From Zygnema cylindricum (Eukaryota; Streptophyta; Zygnematophyceae; Zygnematales; Zygnemataceae): a stretch of 64,000 bases of DNA. The translations under genes and the position numbers were made by a program. Position 1 is the stretch's first letter. Every line of letters begins with the position of its first letter. A model generated the notes under the pieces. That model ran no database searches, was not told the origin of the DNA, and worked only from the letters and a program-made list of their open reading frames with translations. Location: the NCBI GenBank assembly GCA_037447655.1, contig JBBHKE010001964.1, positions 62,001-126,000 on the forward strand, read 5' to 3'. Positions 45,219-55,805 of this stretch are shown here, piece after piece.

Positions 45219-45869
45219 TGTAGGATCTTTTAATAAATAATCACAAAAATAACTTCATCAAAGATTCTAAGATTTCATACACAGCGGAAGCTCATAGATA
45301 AAAAAAGAAAAAATCAGCCAAAAAGATTTATAAGTGTTTTTGGCCAAAAGCCTTTTTACATCATCTCTTCTCTCTCCTCTTCTCTCTCTCTTTAATAATC
45401 TCTACTCCAAAAAAATTATTTTTTGCAAAAGTAATCTGCAGACTATATCTCTCCTCTAACTAGCTTACATGGCTGACAAAAAAAGCTAGCATTGCGGCAA
45501 ACTTCTGTCTCATTCTTGCCTTCCCGACATAAAACACTGAAAGGAAGTTTTCGCGAAAGAAGGCGTACACGTCTTCTCCTCCAAAACGCAAAACTTCAAA
45601 AGACAAGTTTCGTGCGTGCGATGTGTGCGCACGAAATCAAAACACCTACACTAAAAAAAATACACCTGCGCACTGAAACAAAAGTGACGCGAACCGAAAT
45701 TGTGCATTTCGTTCGCGGACGCTTCAAATGTGAACACAAAACAACATCGCACAAATCGTAGGATGACGTGACACTCCACGTCAAACAAATAAGTTTTGGT
45801 ATGTCGCTTCGCGATATAGTGGCGATACGTCAATATCCCAATAGCTTCATGGATGCACAAAACTAACTT
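45219..45869 (-). repeat. Element I 5' LTR (outer edge uncertain)
   Basis: The inner end TGTAGGATC (plus, 45219) is fixed by the primer site. The tract contains CT-rich sequence (CTCTTCTCTCTCC near 45370). A 22-base A run at 45870-45891 may mark its outer limit or an insertion boundary. No second LTR copy is in the window to define the ends. Confidence 0.5.
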
Positions 45870-45909
45870 AAAAAAAAAAAAAAAAAAAAAACCCAATTTT
45901 GAAATGATT

Positions 45910-46330
45910 AAATTACTTTTGAAATGTAATTTTGAAACTCAGCTATTTGTCGGATGAGATGATGGTAGCCAATATGATGACTAAGGCTTGACCGACAACT
46001 AAATTGATGTTTGGTATAGAGGAATTAAGACTTAGTGGCTGAGAGAGTCTAAAGGTTTAGGGGAGTGTTGTTTTAGAAACCTTTAGTCCTTTCTATATCT
46101 CGTGTGTGAGAAATAGATTCCGGACTTAGTCGTTTTTTGGTGCAGGCTGATTTATCGTAGAAAGGTTTTTAGTGTGGTATGTAAGTCCGAAAGGAGTGCA
46201 ATTCAAAGTCCTCCATTGGACTATAGAATTCAGGAAGCCTCTAGTTAGTTTTTAACTAATCCAGTTTCAGCCACAAAAAAACAGAAAAAAAGAATTAGTG
46301 AAAACGGCCAACCAGTCCATTAGTTATGGT
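45910..46330 (+). mobile_element. Element J: 3' tail of a copia element with LTR start
   Basis: On plus, an RNase H tail is readable at about 45935-46040 (KLSYLSDEMMVANMMTKA, then a stop), matching the C-terminus of G. It is followed by CTAAAGGTTTAGGGGAG and the LTR start TGTTGTTTTAG at 46066. The LTR continues perhaps 250 bp and then is lost. Nothing upstream of the tail survives. Confidence 0.6.
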
Positions 46331-46379
46331 TTGGCAAAAATGCCAACTTATAAAAACTCTCAATGAGAGAGATGACTGC

Positions 46380-46760
46380 CTACAAAAATTTTCTAAGTCC
46401 TAAACTCGCTCTCACAACCCCTATCTACCAAAGTACGATCCAATTAAATCAATGTACAGTACAAAAAAGTACTACGGCCGATGTACTTTCTATACGGCTT
46501 GTGTACGACAAGGCCATTGAGTGGCGCGTGTCTACTTTTAACTCGTCTTTAGGTTCTCCGGAATTCTCGCAACCGAATGTTATCTCTCCACGTGTTGCCA
46601 AGTCACGCCACTTCCGAAAACTGCCAAAGTGACCATTCCGAGATTTCGGCAACGATATGTGCCCTCGGATCGTAAACCGACATTTAATTTTAGCCGTCGA
46701 AACAAATGTCCGATTCATTTGTTTCGTGCGAGATCATGTTTCGCACTATATATTAGTTAG
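46380..46760 (-). repeat. LTR fragment of the A/E2 family
   Basis: On the minus strand TTGTCGTACACAAGCC.., a GGTAGATAGGGGTTGTGAGAG-like tract and TTTAGGACTTAG align with 63655-63780 (plus). It forms the left part of the tandem duplication. Confidence 0.55.
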
Positions 46761-46860
46761 TTCTATGTTATTTCATTGGTCATTGCGTTAATCGGATTTA
46801 GGATTATAACACAGTTTAAATATTTATCACACCCTATGTATTCTGAAGAACACTTACAAA

Positions 46861-46935
46861 AGACCGGTTAGATCTGACGGCTACGCCTCGCTTTACGGGT
46901 CGGAGGTTCGAGTCTTACCGGACTTAACTTTTTGT
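46861..46935 (+). repeat. tRNA-like SINE head, copy 1
   Basis: A-box-like GGTTAGATCTGACGGCTACG and B-box GGTTCGAGTC (46905) with tRNA-like spacing. The acceptor stem is not paired and there is no CCA-type end, so not a working tRNA. Followed by a pyrimidine-rich SINE-like body. Confidence 0.5.
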
Positions 46936-47598
46936 TGAGAGTGACTTATGTAACTCCTTAGTCCTGCCTATGGAGCTGAGGTAACCATGGCTCCACCACT
47001 CTCTCTCTCCTTCAATGACTACAACAAGTATGGGGGCTAGAGAGACGCGATGGAGGCAGGTTGTTTGCACTTTTTTTGTTGTTTTCCGCTAATATATTTA
47101 GACCTAAAAAATACCTTATAAATCTAGAAATTTCAACATAGTACGATGACCCCAAAATCGTACGACAAGTGGAAATAAACAAAAATATACCAAAAGGAAT
47201 ACTAACCATGTACGGCCGATATACTTTTCTAATGCATGTGTACGACAAGGCCATTGAGTGGACGCGTGTTTACTTTTAACTCGTCCTTGGGTTCTTCGGA
47301 ATTCTTGCGACCGCATGTTATCTCTCCACGTGTCCCCAAGTCACGCCACATCCGAAAACCCTCAAAGTGACCATTTCGAGATTTCAGCAGCGATATGTGT
47401 CGTCGGATCGTAAACCGACATTAAATTTTAGTCGTCGAAACAAATGTTTGATTCATTTGTTTCGTGCGAGATCATGTTTCGCACTACATATTAGTTAGTT
47501 CTATGTTCTTTCATTCTTTATTCCGTTAATCGGATTTAGGATCATAACACAGTTTAAATATTTATCACACCCTATGTATTCTATCGAACTCCTACGAC

Positions 47599-47673
47599 AG
47601 ACCAGTTAGAGCAAACGGCTACGCCTAGCTCTGCCGATCAGAGGTTCGAGTCTTGCCGGACTCAACCTTTTGT
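47599..47673 (+). repeat. tRNA-like SINE head, copy 2
   Basis: Duplicate of the 46861 segment within unit 2: AGACCAGTTAGAGCAAACGGC and GGTTCGAGTC at 47643. Confidence 0.5.
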
Positions 47674-48172
47674 TGAGAGTGACATATGTCACTCCTTAGT
47701 CCTGCCGATGGAGCTAAGGCAACTATGGCTCCACCATTCTCTCTCTCCTTCAACGACTACAACAAGTATGGGGGCTAGAGAGACGGGATGGAGGCAGGAT
47801 GTCTGCACTTTTTTTGTCGTTTTCCGCTAATATATTTAGACCTAGAAAATACCCTATAAATCTATAAATTTCAACATAGTACGATAACTTCAAAAGGAAG
47901 TCGTACGATGAGTAGAAATAAACAAAAGTATACGAAACACAATGCTGACCAGCCGACAACAACAAAAAACAAACACTAATGGGGAAGAAAAGAGAGGATA
48001 TAATGTAGATTGAGAGCGGAAGGCGGTTGTCCAACATTAACATATGCAATTACTAAAAAGGCATAACAAAACAACATTTAAAAACACGTTATATGTGAAA
48101 ATAATATAATATTGAAACCCTAAAAATAAAATCATCCAATGAATGAGAGAAGGCATGATTAGAATAACTTAC

Positions 48173-48566
48173 TTGTACCGTACACTCCGGTAAAATGTTT
48201 CGGAAACTTCTTCATGGTCCTTGGAATGAGTTTGTTCGACGCGTTCCTTTGGCAGTCTTTCAACATCCAGTTTATTACTCGCAGTCGACTAGCCTTAGTC
48301 GACACGTGTTGATTTTTTCGGTAGGGAACACGTCTTCTCACATTGGATGAGGATGGAAAAAATCCTTCCACGATCGCCGCCGGATCAACCGAGGTTTTTA
48401 CTTCCGGCTCACTCTCTTTGTCATTCGCCTCTTCCACTTCCTCGTTCGAAAATGCGTTTTCCTCGTTGTTCTTGCCATCTTTATCACCGTGTTTAGATTG
48501 TGGATTATAGAGACTATTGGTGCTATTGCCATGGTTGGCATCCCAAATCCTAGTGAGAGTCCACAT
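48173..48566 (-). CDS. Candidate host exon, function unknown
   Basis: An open stretch on minus from ATG at 48566. The N-terminal half is Asn/Glu/Lys-rich and acidic (NNEENAFSNEEVEEANDKES); the C-terminal half is basic with a helix-like run (ASRLRVINWMLKDCQRNA, then RTMKKFPKHFTGVYGTS). It ends at an excellent 5' splice site, CAA/GTAAGT (GTAAGT at 48172-48167), with the frame closing three codons into the intron. A TATATAA box lies at about 48690-48697. No transposon motif is seen. The C-terminal run looks like a small DNA-binding-type helical domain, but I do not recognise the family. The next exon was not found downstream, so it may be a gene fragment. Confidence 0.4.
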
Positions 48567-48689
48567 ACTTTCAAAATCTGAATATCAAAAAATAAACAAG
48601 ATGAAGGTGCAACCCAAAATGAAAGGAATGGCAACCAGAGGAAACGAAGACGAAGAGTTGGTAGTATCGTTGTCATATTCACAAATGCA

Positions 48690-48697
48690 TTTATATA
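48690..48697 (-). promoter_or_regulatory. TATA box upstream of the candidate exon
   Basis: CTATATAAATGC on the minus strand, 124 bases before the ATG at 48566. A pyrimidine-rich leader (CTTCGTCTTCGTTTCCTC) lies between, as in a plant 5' UTR. A TTTTTTGATATTCAG acceptor-like tract near 48575 allows a 5' UTR intron. Confidence 0.35.
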
Positions 48698-48754
48698 GTT
48701 CAACTGATGCGTGTGAAAGTGAATTTGCGTGTTAAAAATGGAGGGAAATGCCAT

Positions 48755-50281
48755 TTTGCTTGATTACGTCCAAATTTCAAAATTTGAACATTTTTTTGCC
48801 TTAAAAATTATTAAATGTTAAACAAAGAGAGAATAAAAGCGGGAACTCATCAAAATTGGTCGATTTGAATGAATATTTCAAAAATAACGTCGTCGACGAA
48901 AATGTTGACAGCGCCATAGAACACCTCCAGCTTACAAGTTGTGAGGCTAAAAGTTGATGGGATGACATGCGTGGGTTTGTAACGCTGACAGACAGTTTTT
49001 CGAACGTCGTCCACGATCAACGCTCATCTTTACAAATACGTGGATATTAAACACGCCACGTGTTTTCTTAAATAGCCAATGATACTATTCCGACAGCGGA
49101 TCATCACCTATCGTCGGCGTATTACTGCCAATTAGAATTCACTTGTATCCTAAATGTGGTTTGTGTTCCGGTCCACCCTCAATTATAATTAACAATGATA
49201 CTAATAAAAGGCTCGTTCTACATTTCACGTGACTACACGCATCCTTATTAGAATTAAGTCCCTATAATACAATGTATGAATTCTAATAAAACAACCCAAC
49301 GGGCACCTTATTAAAGTTAATGGACCATAATTAACGTCACACAACGGTCGATATCCGCGCAAACGACATGGAAAATTATAATAACAAAACGAATTCATCA
49401 AATCCATGTCGTTATAGTTTCGTTCATACACGATGACAAACTGAACTGAATAGACGTACTAAAGATATACGGTCTTGTAGCGTTAAAATGTAACAGCGTT
49501 TTACAACTCGAAACATGAAATCGACTGCACCACGTCACAATGTACGGTTTCTCAGATATTGTACTCGCACCTCTTTTACTATAACAGTATTCACGCGTGT
49601 GACACAAACCCTTATTACAGTTATGAATACCAGTGAATGAAATGACATAATCCGTACGTTCAACGGTTTTTACTTATACCTATTTTAGTGTATAATTACG
49701 AACGGCGTAATAATTATTTACACGCAAACGCTAATTACAATTGTGGATTAATTACACTGGAAGGACGCGACTGGTACGGATTGTCACATTTTGTACCTAT
49801 ACCTATTTTAACGTGTATGTCATGTCCTCGGATCCTGTACATCTAAATCAGCGTTAACGAAAAATTACAATTAAATCCTAGTTGTCCTATTCGTACGGAT
49901 TTGGACTTTTTTTTCCGAAAACTATGTAGTATTCGCGACTTTTATATTTTTCGTAAAATTCGTTTAGTTTTCACTGTACAAACATGTACAAAAACGTACT
50001 GAAAGCATAATCATAGAAAATCTTTAAAAAATCTTAAAATGTACGGAAAATTAACAGAAATGTACAGCAATGTACGAAAAGTGTACCTTACAAAACCTAG
50101 TGGTACGGCAGATATTCGGTAGCTGTACTGAAATATAAAGGAAAGTACGGTAATGTACCCTAGAAAGTAGAAACCCTAAAATCCCCCCTTTAATTACCCT
50201 AATATGTACAAAAATGTACGACCACTGTACATAACTGTACGAAAAGTGTAGCGCAGCTGTATTGAAATATATGGGAATGTA
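48755..50281. other. Non-coding, GTAC-rich region
   Basis: No gene. GTAC words are frequent, most strikingly at 49980-50281, where TGTACGAAAA, TGTACAG and GTACGGTAATGTACC recur in a loose tandem arrangement (GTACGAAAAGTGTA at 50076 and 50236). No LTR or inverted-repeat boundaries recognised. Confidence 0.4.
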
Positions 50282-50346
50282 CCCCCCCCCCCCCCCCCCC
50301 CCCCCCCCTGGGGCCCCCCCCTTGGGGGGGGGGGGGGGGGGGGGGG
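50282..50346. repeat. C-run/G-run palindrome
   Basis: 27 C, then T, 4 G, 8 C, TT and 23 G. The two outer homopolymers could pair into a hairpin or form G-quadruplex/i-motif structures. Run lengths in such a stretch are rarely read correctly, so it may be partly a sequencing or assembly artefact. Confidence 0.8.
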
Positions 50347-50487
50347 AAGATTTTCCATACGATTTTTCATACAAAATTCCGTACTATTTTTCGTACTATA
50401 TCTGTACGGACAACCACTTTTTACCCAAATACATTGCGATAATTTATGTTGGTCTCGGTACGATGTATCGCAGACCCTGACCGATCG

Positions 50488-50507
50488 ATATTCGATATAT
50501 CGAATAT
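50488..50507. repeat. Perfect 20-bp palindrome
   Basis: ATATTCGATATATCGAATAT is its own reverse complement. A related ATATCGAATAT word occurs near 60450-60465. Confidence 0.8.
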
Positions 50508-51140
50508 TGAAATTATCGTGATATGATTTCACCCGATACCCAACACTAATTGTCAGGAAATGTACTGCTACATTGGCATGTACGCATTGTATAACATTTT
50601 TTTCATCGTTGAATGTGTATCGTGCGTAGTATTCGCTCGTTTAATTCGTGCGTATTATGCGCACGGGACATCTATGGTCAATCTGCACGCTATGCGCCAC
50701 TTTTGGCAGACTTCGTTTACTTTTAACGACGCTTTTTTAGGGTGCGATACGGCTGGTAGTCAATACTGGGGACTGTTGGCAACTTTAGATTGTGTGAGCC
50801 GTACGGCAGTCTGTATTGCGACGCACTTAATAATTAGAGTAATGAACGCTAATTTATGTGATATAGCTTTTTCAACTATGTAGTTTACACTAATTTATTT
50901 AAGTATTCTATATTGGGTTATGTCGGCGATAATTATTTGCGCGATAATTATGAACACTGAATTATGTGGACGGACAAAAATTGCCTGTCCGTATATTTTG
51001 ACGTTAGTATTATTTGTCGCGCTGAATGTTAGTTATGTCGGACCACCGTCGAAGGTTATATGTAAAATAAACGCAGTTACATAATCAACTATCAACCGTT
51101 ATGAACGAATGAATTACGGTTGTAGTTCGAATGTAAACAG

Positions 51141-52253
51141 CAACGCTACATTGTGCCAGCGGTACGGCGGTCCGTACCGCGACCCATGGCAACGCTACAC
51201 CGCGAATCGTTATTAGTGTCAAAGTCACTAATTTGGGTTCTTAAAATTTTGATTTTTTTCCTCAAATAGGATTAGATGATTTTAATTTTTCTTTGACGTT
51301 AATTAAGGTACCGTACTAAATAGGGTAAAGAATGAAAATACATTAAGATATGAATAGTGTGGTGCACATTCGATGTCAGACCGTACATAAATGTACCTCT
51401 CTAAGTGAAAATTTTACAAAAAATAAATTTAATCAGACGCTCACGCATAAGAATGTGCCTTAAAAAAACGGGATTAAAACGGGATTATTCTGACACGTAA
51501 ATTAGTCTGACCTGTACGGATATTTAACTTTCACGACGGCGTACGATTCCTAATATTTTGTACATATACATATAATAATGTATATACGGCGAATATTCCA
51601 TTTTTGTTGTTCGTAAATTAGCATTAAGCCGAAATTAGAATACACCTTTAAAAAAAAAAATCTTTATTAGCATCAATTACGGTAAATTTTCTTCAGCACT
51701 ATTTAAACTTTGACACAACGATTCGCAGTGTACATTGTGCCAGTCCTTAGGCGGTCTGTACCGCGACACACGACAACGCTAGCAGTACGGCGGTCTGTAC
51801 ACCGACGGTTGTCAGCGTAACATTACGCCAGCCGTACGGCGGTCTGTACACTGACGGTTGGCAGCGTAGCATTACGCCAGCCGTACGACTGTCTGTATAC
51901 CGACGATTGGCAGCGTAACATTGCGCCATTCGTACAGCGGTTTGTACACCGACGGTTGGCAGCGTAACATTACGCTAATCTTACGGTTGTCTGTACACCG
52001 ACGGTTGGCAGCGTATAATTACGCCAAGCGTACGGCTAACTGTATACCGACGGTTGGCAGCGTAACATTACGCCATTCGTACCGCGGTCTGTACACCGAC
52101 GGTTGGCAGCGTAACATTACGCCAACCGTATTGCGGTCTGTACACCGGCGGGCGGCAGCATAGAATTCCGCCAGCTGTATAGCGGTCTGTAACGCGACGG
52201 GCGGCAGCGCTTCATTGTGCCCGCGGTACAGCCGTCTGTACTGCGTGTGACAA
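51141..52253 (+). repeat. 49-bp satellite array
   Basis: Core CAGCG occurs at 51813, 51862, 51911, 51960, 52009, 52058, 52107, 52156 and 52205, an exact 49-base step. Earlier degenerate units lie at 51726-51812, and one lies left of the inserted element M1 (51141-51194). The unit contains the self-complementary word GCCGTACGGC, GGTCTGTACACCGACGG and TTGGCAGCGTAACATTACG. Short frames on both strands are by-products of the repeat. A lone related unit sits near 50790-50815. Confidence 0.85.
51195..51733. mobile_element. Inverted-repeat element M1
   Basis: About 539 bp with terminal inverted repeats: TACACCGCGAATCGTTATTA (then GTGTCAAAGT) at the left, and its complement at the right (ACTTTGACACAACGATTCGC, then AGTGTAC). 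It is non-coding. It interrupts the 49-bp satellite, with satellite units on both sides. Confidence 0.65.
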
Positions 52254-52344
52254 AAAAAATCCAAGACAGACACATCGTCCAAGATAGACACATCGCTTAA
52301 ATAAGGATTTCCGGAGGGGTGAACAACGTTCTTTTATTTATATA

Positions 52345-52815
52345 CTGATAGGATACATGATTTTAATTTTTCCTTGACGTTAATTAAGGTACCGTACAAA
52401 ATAGCGTAAAGGACGAATTACAATGAAATCTAAGTAGTGTGGTGTACGGTCGATGTCAGACCGTACATAAATGTACCTTTTCAAGTGAAAATTTTACAAA
52501 AAATGAGTTAAATCAGACGCGCACGCATATGATCGTGCGCTAAAAAAATGGGATTGTTCTGACACGTAAATTAGTCTTACATGTATGGATATTTAAATTT
52601 CACGACGGCGTACGATTTTTAATATTTTGTACGGATACATATATTAATGTATATAATCGTACATCGAATATTCCATTTTTGCTGTTCCCAAATTAGCATA
52701 AACGCCGAAATTAGAATACACCTTTTAAAAAAAAAAAATGTTAATTAGCGTCAATGACGGTATATTTACTTCCACACTATTTAAACTTTGACACTAATAA
52801 CGATGCTCGGTGTAC
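52345..52815. mobile_element. Inverted-repeat element M2, left end lost
   Basis: About 470 bp aligned to 51264-51733 of M1 (GACGTTAATTAAGGTACCGT, ATGTCAGACCGTACATAAAT, CACGACGGCGTACGATT). The right end is ..AACGATGCTCGGTGTAC. The left terminal repeat is missing. Confidence 0.65.
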
Positions 52816-53001
52816 TAGTGTTGATATTTTTTTCGCCACTTAAAAACATCTGTTCTCCGTACACACTTGTCCGATTTTCAATTTGAGACAGTCAATCGAA
52901 AGCTGAGAATCTTAACTTTCAATAGAAATCGTCAGATCTAAGAGCTGACATACGTGTACAGATAAAAGATGTTTAGAGAGATGAAAAAAACATTAACACT
53001 A
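52816..53001. mobile_element. 185-bp MITE, copy 1
   Basis: Ends TAGTGTTGATATTTTTTTCG and (complement of the right end) TAGTGTTAATGTTTTTTTCA form terminal inverted repeats of about 30 bp. It abuts the end of M2 directly. Confidence 0.65.
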
Positions 53002-53045
53002 ATAACGATTCATGGTGTACTGTACAGTACACCGTCGATCGTATT
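53002..53045. repeat. Palindromic spacer between two MITEs
   Basis: ATAACGATTCATGGTGTACTG followed by its imperfect complement CAGTACACCGTCGATCGTAT. These are two GTAC-type terminal repeats joined head to head. Confidence 0.6.
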
Positions 53046-53230
53046 TAGCGTGTATGTTTTTTTCGTCACTGAAATCAACTTATCTCCGTACACATTTGTC
53101 CAATTTTCAGTTTAAGACGGCCATTCGTAAGCTGAGAATACAAACTTTCAATCACAACCGTCATATCCACAATCCGACATGCATGTACAGAGAAAAGATG
53201 TTTTAAGAGACAAAAAAAACATACACGCTA
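53046..53230. mobile_element. 185-bp MITE, copy 2
   Basis: TAGCGTGTATGTTTTTTTCG at the left is matched by the complement of AAAAAAAACATACACGCTA at the right. The body matches copy 1 (TCCGTACACA.TTGTCC.AT, TACAGA.AAAAGATG). Same length as copy 1. Confidence 0.7.
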
Positions 53231-54213
53231 AATACGATTAATGGTGTAGTGTACTGTACTTTCCGAATGGCTGCCTCCAAAGTCCAAACGGAAATAGGAC
53301 ACGTGTGCACAAAGAAAAGCTGATCCGAGTGGCAAAAATATTGACGATATATTGATTCACGGTGTAACGTCGTATCGCGATTTTATTTTGTCGATTGGAG
53401 TTTTCGTTCCTAAGAGCGAAGGGTCAAAAACTGAAGATGTAGAAATTAAGTGCGGAGTTCGTTAAGCGTACGAGAGGCACAATTTTGTGCGATTTATACG
53501 AAATTTACTAAAATGTAGTACGGTACAGTGTCCATCGTTATTAGAGTTGATTAGACTGATTCGGTCACGATTTTTATTTGGTCGAAATCCGTTACTTTAG
53601 TAGGAAATATTTGAGATTTTAACTGACTTTTATTCAACATATAGAATGACTAAACTTCAAAAACAAAAAATGTCTCAACTTTAAGTCCAAATGGGCAAAA
53701 AGTTTATCAATTTTGGAAGGTTCTGAGCGACTTCCGAAGCAGTGTACCATCATCACTTTAGAAAATAGTTTCACAAATAAAAGTACTTTGCATTATAAAA
53801 TATAGAAAGCATACCAGGTTTTATTCCAATAAAATGCTTTAACTAATGTTGACTAATGTTACCTACCCCTGTCTTTGATGTTGTCAAATAGCGATTGATG
53901 CTGATCAATTTTCAAAAAAATGTTAAGCAATGTCGTGTTTAACGTTGTTGAAAATTGATTGGAGTCGACTAATTTTGATAAAAGTTAACATTTTGTTTTT
54001 AAGTATTCAAATGTGGCTAATGGTGGCATTCCATCAGACGAAAAGTGAGGTTGTTTATAGAAATCCAGACCTATCCGTACTAAACCGTACCTCTTATTTT
54101 GTGTTTATACGCGAACAACATTAGAGAGAATCTTGCCAATATTCTCCAAAGGTCTGGGAGGTAACAATTACCGTTGGATGCTTTTTCGCGAAGCATTCGT
54201 TTCGAAAGTTTCT
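53231..54213. other. Non-coding region with lone terminal-repeat fragments
   Basis: GTAC-type terminal-repeat fragments occur near 53231-53265, 53350 and 53515-53540. No gene. Frames here are short and without motifs. Confidence 0.4.
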
Positions 54214-54254
54214 GTAAATGGTGATGTACCTCGAGGAGGCACATCACCATTTAC
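54214..54254. repeat. Hairpin with 14-bp perfect arms
   Basis: GTAAATGGTGATGT, a 13-base loop (ACCTCGAGGAGGC) and ACATCACCATTTAC. It is too GC-poor at the ends and lacks a T-run for a Pol III terminator. It could be a small transposon remnant or a cruciform-prone site. Confidence 0.7.
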
Positions 54255-55497
54255 AAAAAAAATTGAGCCGCGACACGTTGGATAATGAATGTACGTGTCA
54301 CGATGGCAACCAACGGAAATCGAAAAATTTCTCACATGATATATATTCATTCAAAAATTCAACGAAAATCACGAAAGTGATCTCGTAACGAGCTTTCGTC
54401 GCGCTATTTTTGTTACCGGCCATTCGTCACACTATTTGTGGAAGCACTCATTCGTCACGCGAAAAAACAGATACCCTAAAAATAATGAGGTGGCATCTGA
54501 CAAGCGTTTGCGAAGAGTACAAAATGTGTGTGGCACAATGCCCTGGTCCGCACGTACATGGTATGCAAATGAATTAGGGGGTGTCCCCATGTTTTAAAGT
54601 AAATACTTTTCTCTGTCTTTTTGCCCTAAAATTCTGGGAACTTTGACAAAAACTTTAGCCGTACGAGAAAATCGTTTTTACCAAAGTACAGTGAACGTGA
54701 ATTCATACTTTGAATGTACGGCGTGTTTGTCGTCATGTGAACGCATTTTGGCGTTTTCCCCTTTTCGACCCCTGGGCAAGAGAATCCAGCCCAAAAAAAA
54801 ACTTCATCCAAAATCACCTCGAGGGGGTGATTTTAGTTCAAGTACCGCCCAAACAGCGAATGAAAAGCGAACCACGCACGCGCCACACGATTTGTAAAAT
54901 TTTTGGACGAGGGAGAGTCCTCGCTATTTCTCTCCGTACCCGTCACGCGCTATGTACGGAAAAAAATTTGCAGGGGTCTCGGACTTCCACTTGCATTCAT
55001 GGGTCCTTTGCATATTTTTTCGCCGTCGTCGCCTCTCCCCTCTCCCTCTCACACTATCGCTTGTATCTCACACTTTTTAGAATGAGACACGACAATATTG
55101 GTATAAAATGAAAGATCTTTAAAATTTTTTTTTTTAAACTTTTTAGGTTTTTATTTTATGGCAAATCGAGTGAGAAAAGTAGATAAAGCGAAATCGGGAA
55201 ACCATGGCGGAAAGTTCTTGAATCCGTGACGTCGACGTTGTCACAAGTGAGCGTGACGTTACAATGTCACCAAACCCTAAACATCTGCAATTTCACAAAA
55301 ATCTAGACGTCTACAACTGTCGCTGTTTTGTTGGCGTCACTAATCGTCGGAAGTTTCGTAGTCGCCTTCAATCGTCACAAGTTGTACCTACGTCTACAAC
55401 CGTCACATGTCAAAGTTACGATTTCATTTTCGCACATTGGGACGCTCTTCAAAGTAGTACGGCGAATCTTCACTCTAGTCCAAAATACTTTATCAAA
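54255..55497. other. Non-coding region
   Basis: Frames of up to 133 codons (54710-55111, plus) overlap one another, lack motifs and contain no splice context I trust. Nothing supported. Confidence 0.35.
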
Positions 55498-55700
55498 GTA
55501 CACCGCCAACCGCTATTAGAGTATATAACGCTAATACGGTGCCCCTAAATTTTGACCCCAAAACCTGAAATAGAATTAATAACGCTATTTAAGTACGTGG
55601 ACCATAATCTGCCACGTCTCAGGCACTAAATAAGAATCAATAACGCTAATGATTTTTTACGCTATTTAATCCTTGACTCTAATAGCGATTGGCGGTGTAC
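55498..55700. mobile_element. Inverted-repeat MITE M3
   Basis: 203 bp with terminal repeats GTACACCGCCAACCGCTATT (then AGAGT) and the complement of ACTCTAATAGCGATTGGCGG (then TGTAC), one mismatch in 25. Internal tract GTGGACCATAATCTGCCACG is shared with M5. Confidence 0.8.
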
Positions 55701-55805
55701 CGATTACATTGGGACGTACCCTTAATTAGCGTAAACCACGGTAATTATTCATATACGCTAAAGAAACTTCTACGCTAATAGCGATTGGCGGTGTACTGTA
55801 CTTTT
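55701..55805. repeat. Partial copy of the M3 terminal repeat
   Basis: TACGCTAATAGCGATTGGCG followed by GTGTACTGTAC at 55772-55803, with no matching left end nearby. Likely a truncated element next to M3. Confidence 0.5.

Larger units (their letters stand above)
46465..47940. repeat. Tandem duplication, two units of about 737 bp
   Basis: Unit 1 is about 46465-47201 and unit 2 about 47202-47940. Matching points are offset by 737-738 bases throughout (GTGTACGACAAGGCCATTGAG at 46501 and 47238; the tRNA-like segment at 46861 and 47599). Each unit carries LTR-like sequence, a tRNA-like segment and a tail ending near GTACGA. Unit similarity is roughly 90 percent by eye. No coding content. Confidence 0.8.

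Noticed and set aside
45870-45891. Poly-A tail of a LINE or SINE
   Set aside because: No LINE coding sequence or SINE head precedes it in either orientation; recorded only as a possible boundary.
48398-48754. 118-codon frame with a hydrophobic N-terminus overlapping the candidate exon
   Set aside because: It shares sequence with the 48173-48566 frame, which has better composition and a proper splice donor. The hydrophobic start lies in the likely 5' leader, although a secreted-protein first exon cannot be fully excluded.
50051-50532. Pro/Gly-rich frames on both strands
   Set aside because: They are products of the C-run/G-run tract, whose length is itself doubtful.
51726-52253. Regular 49-bp repeats as a CRISPR array
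   Set aside because: The whole 49-base unit is repeated without unique spacers, and the context is eukaryotic, so this is a satellite.
54710-55111. 133-codon plus-strand frame as a gene
   Set aside because: It overlaps two other similarly long frames, with no motif, no splice or promoter context, and composition like the surrounding DNA.
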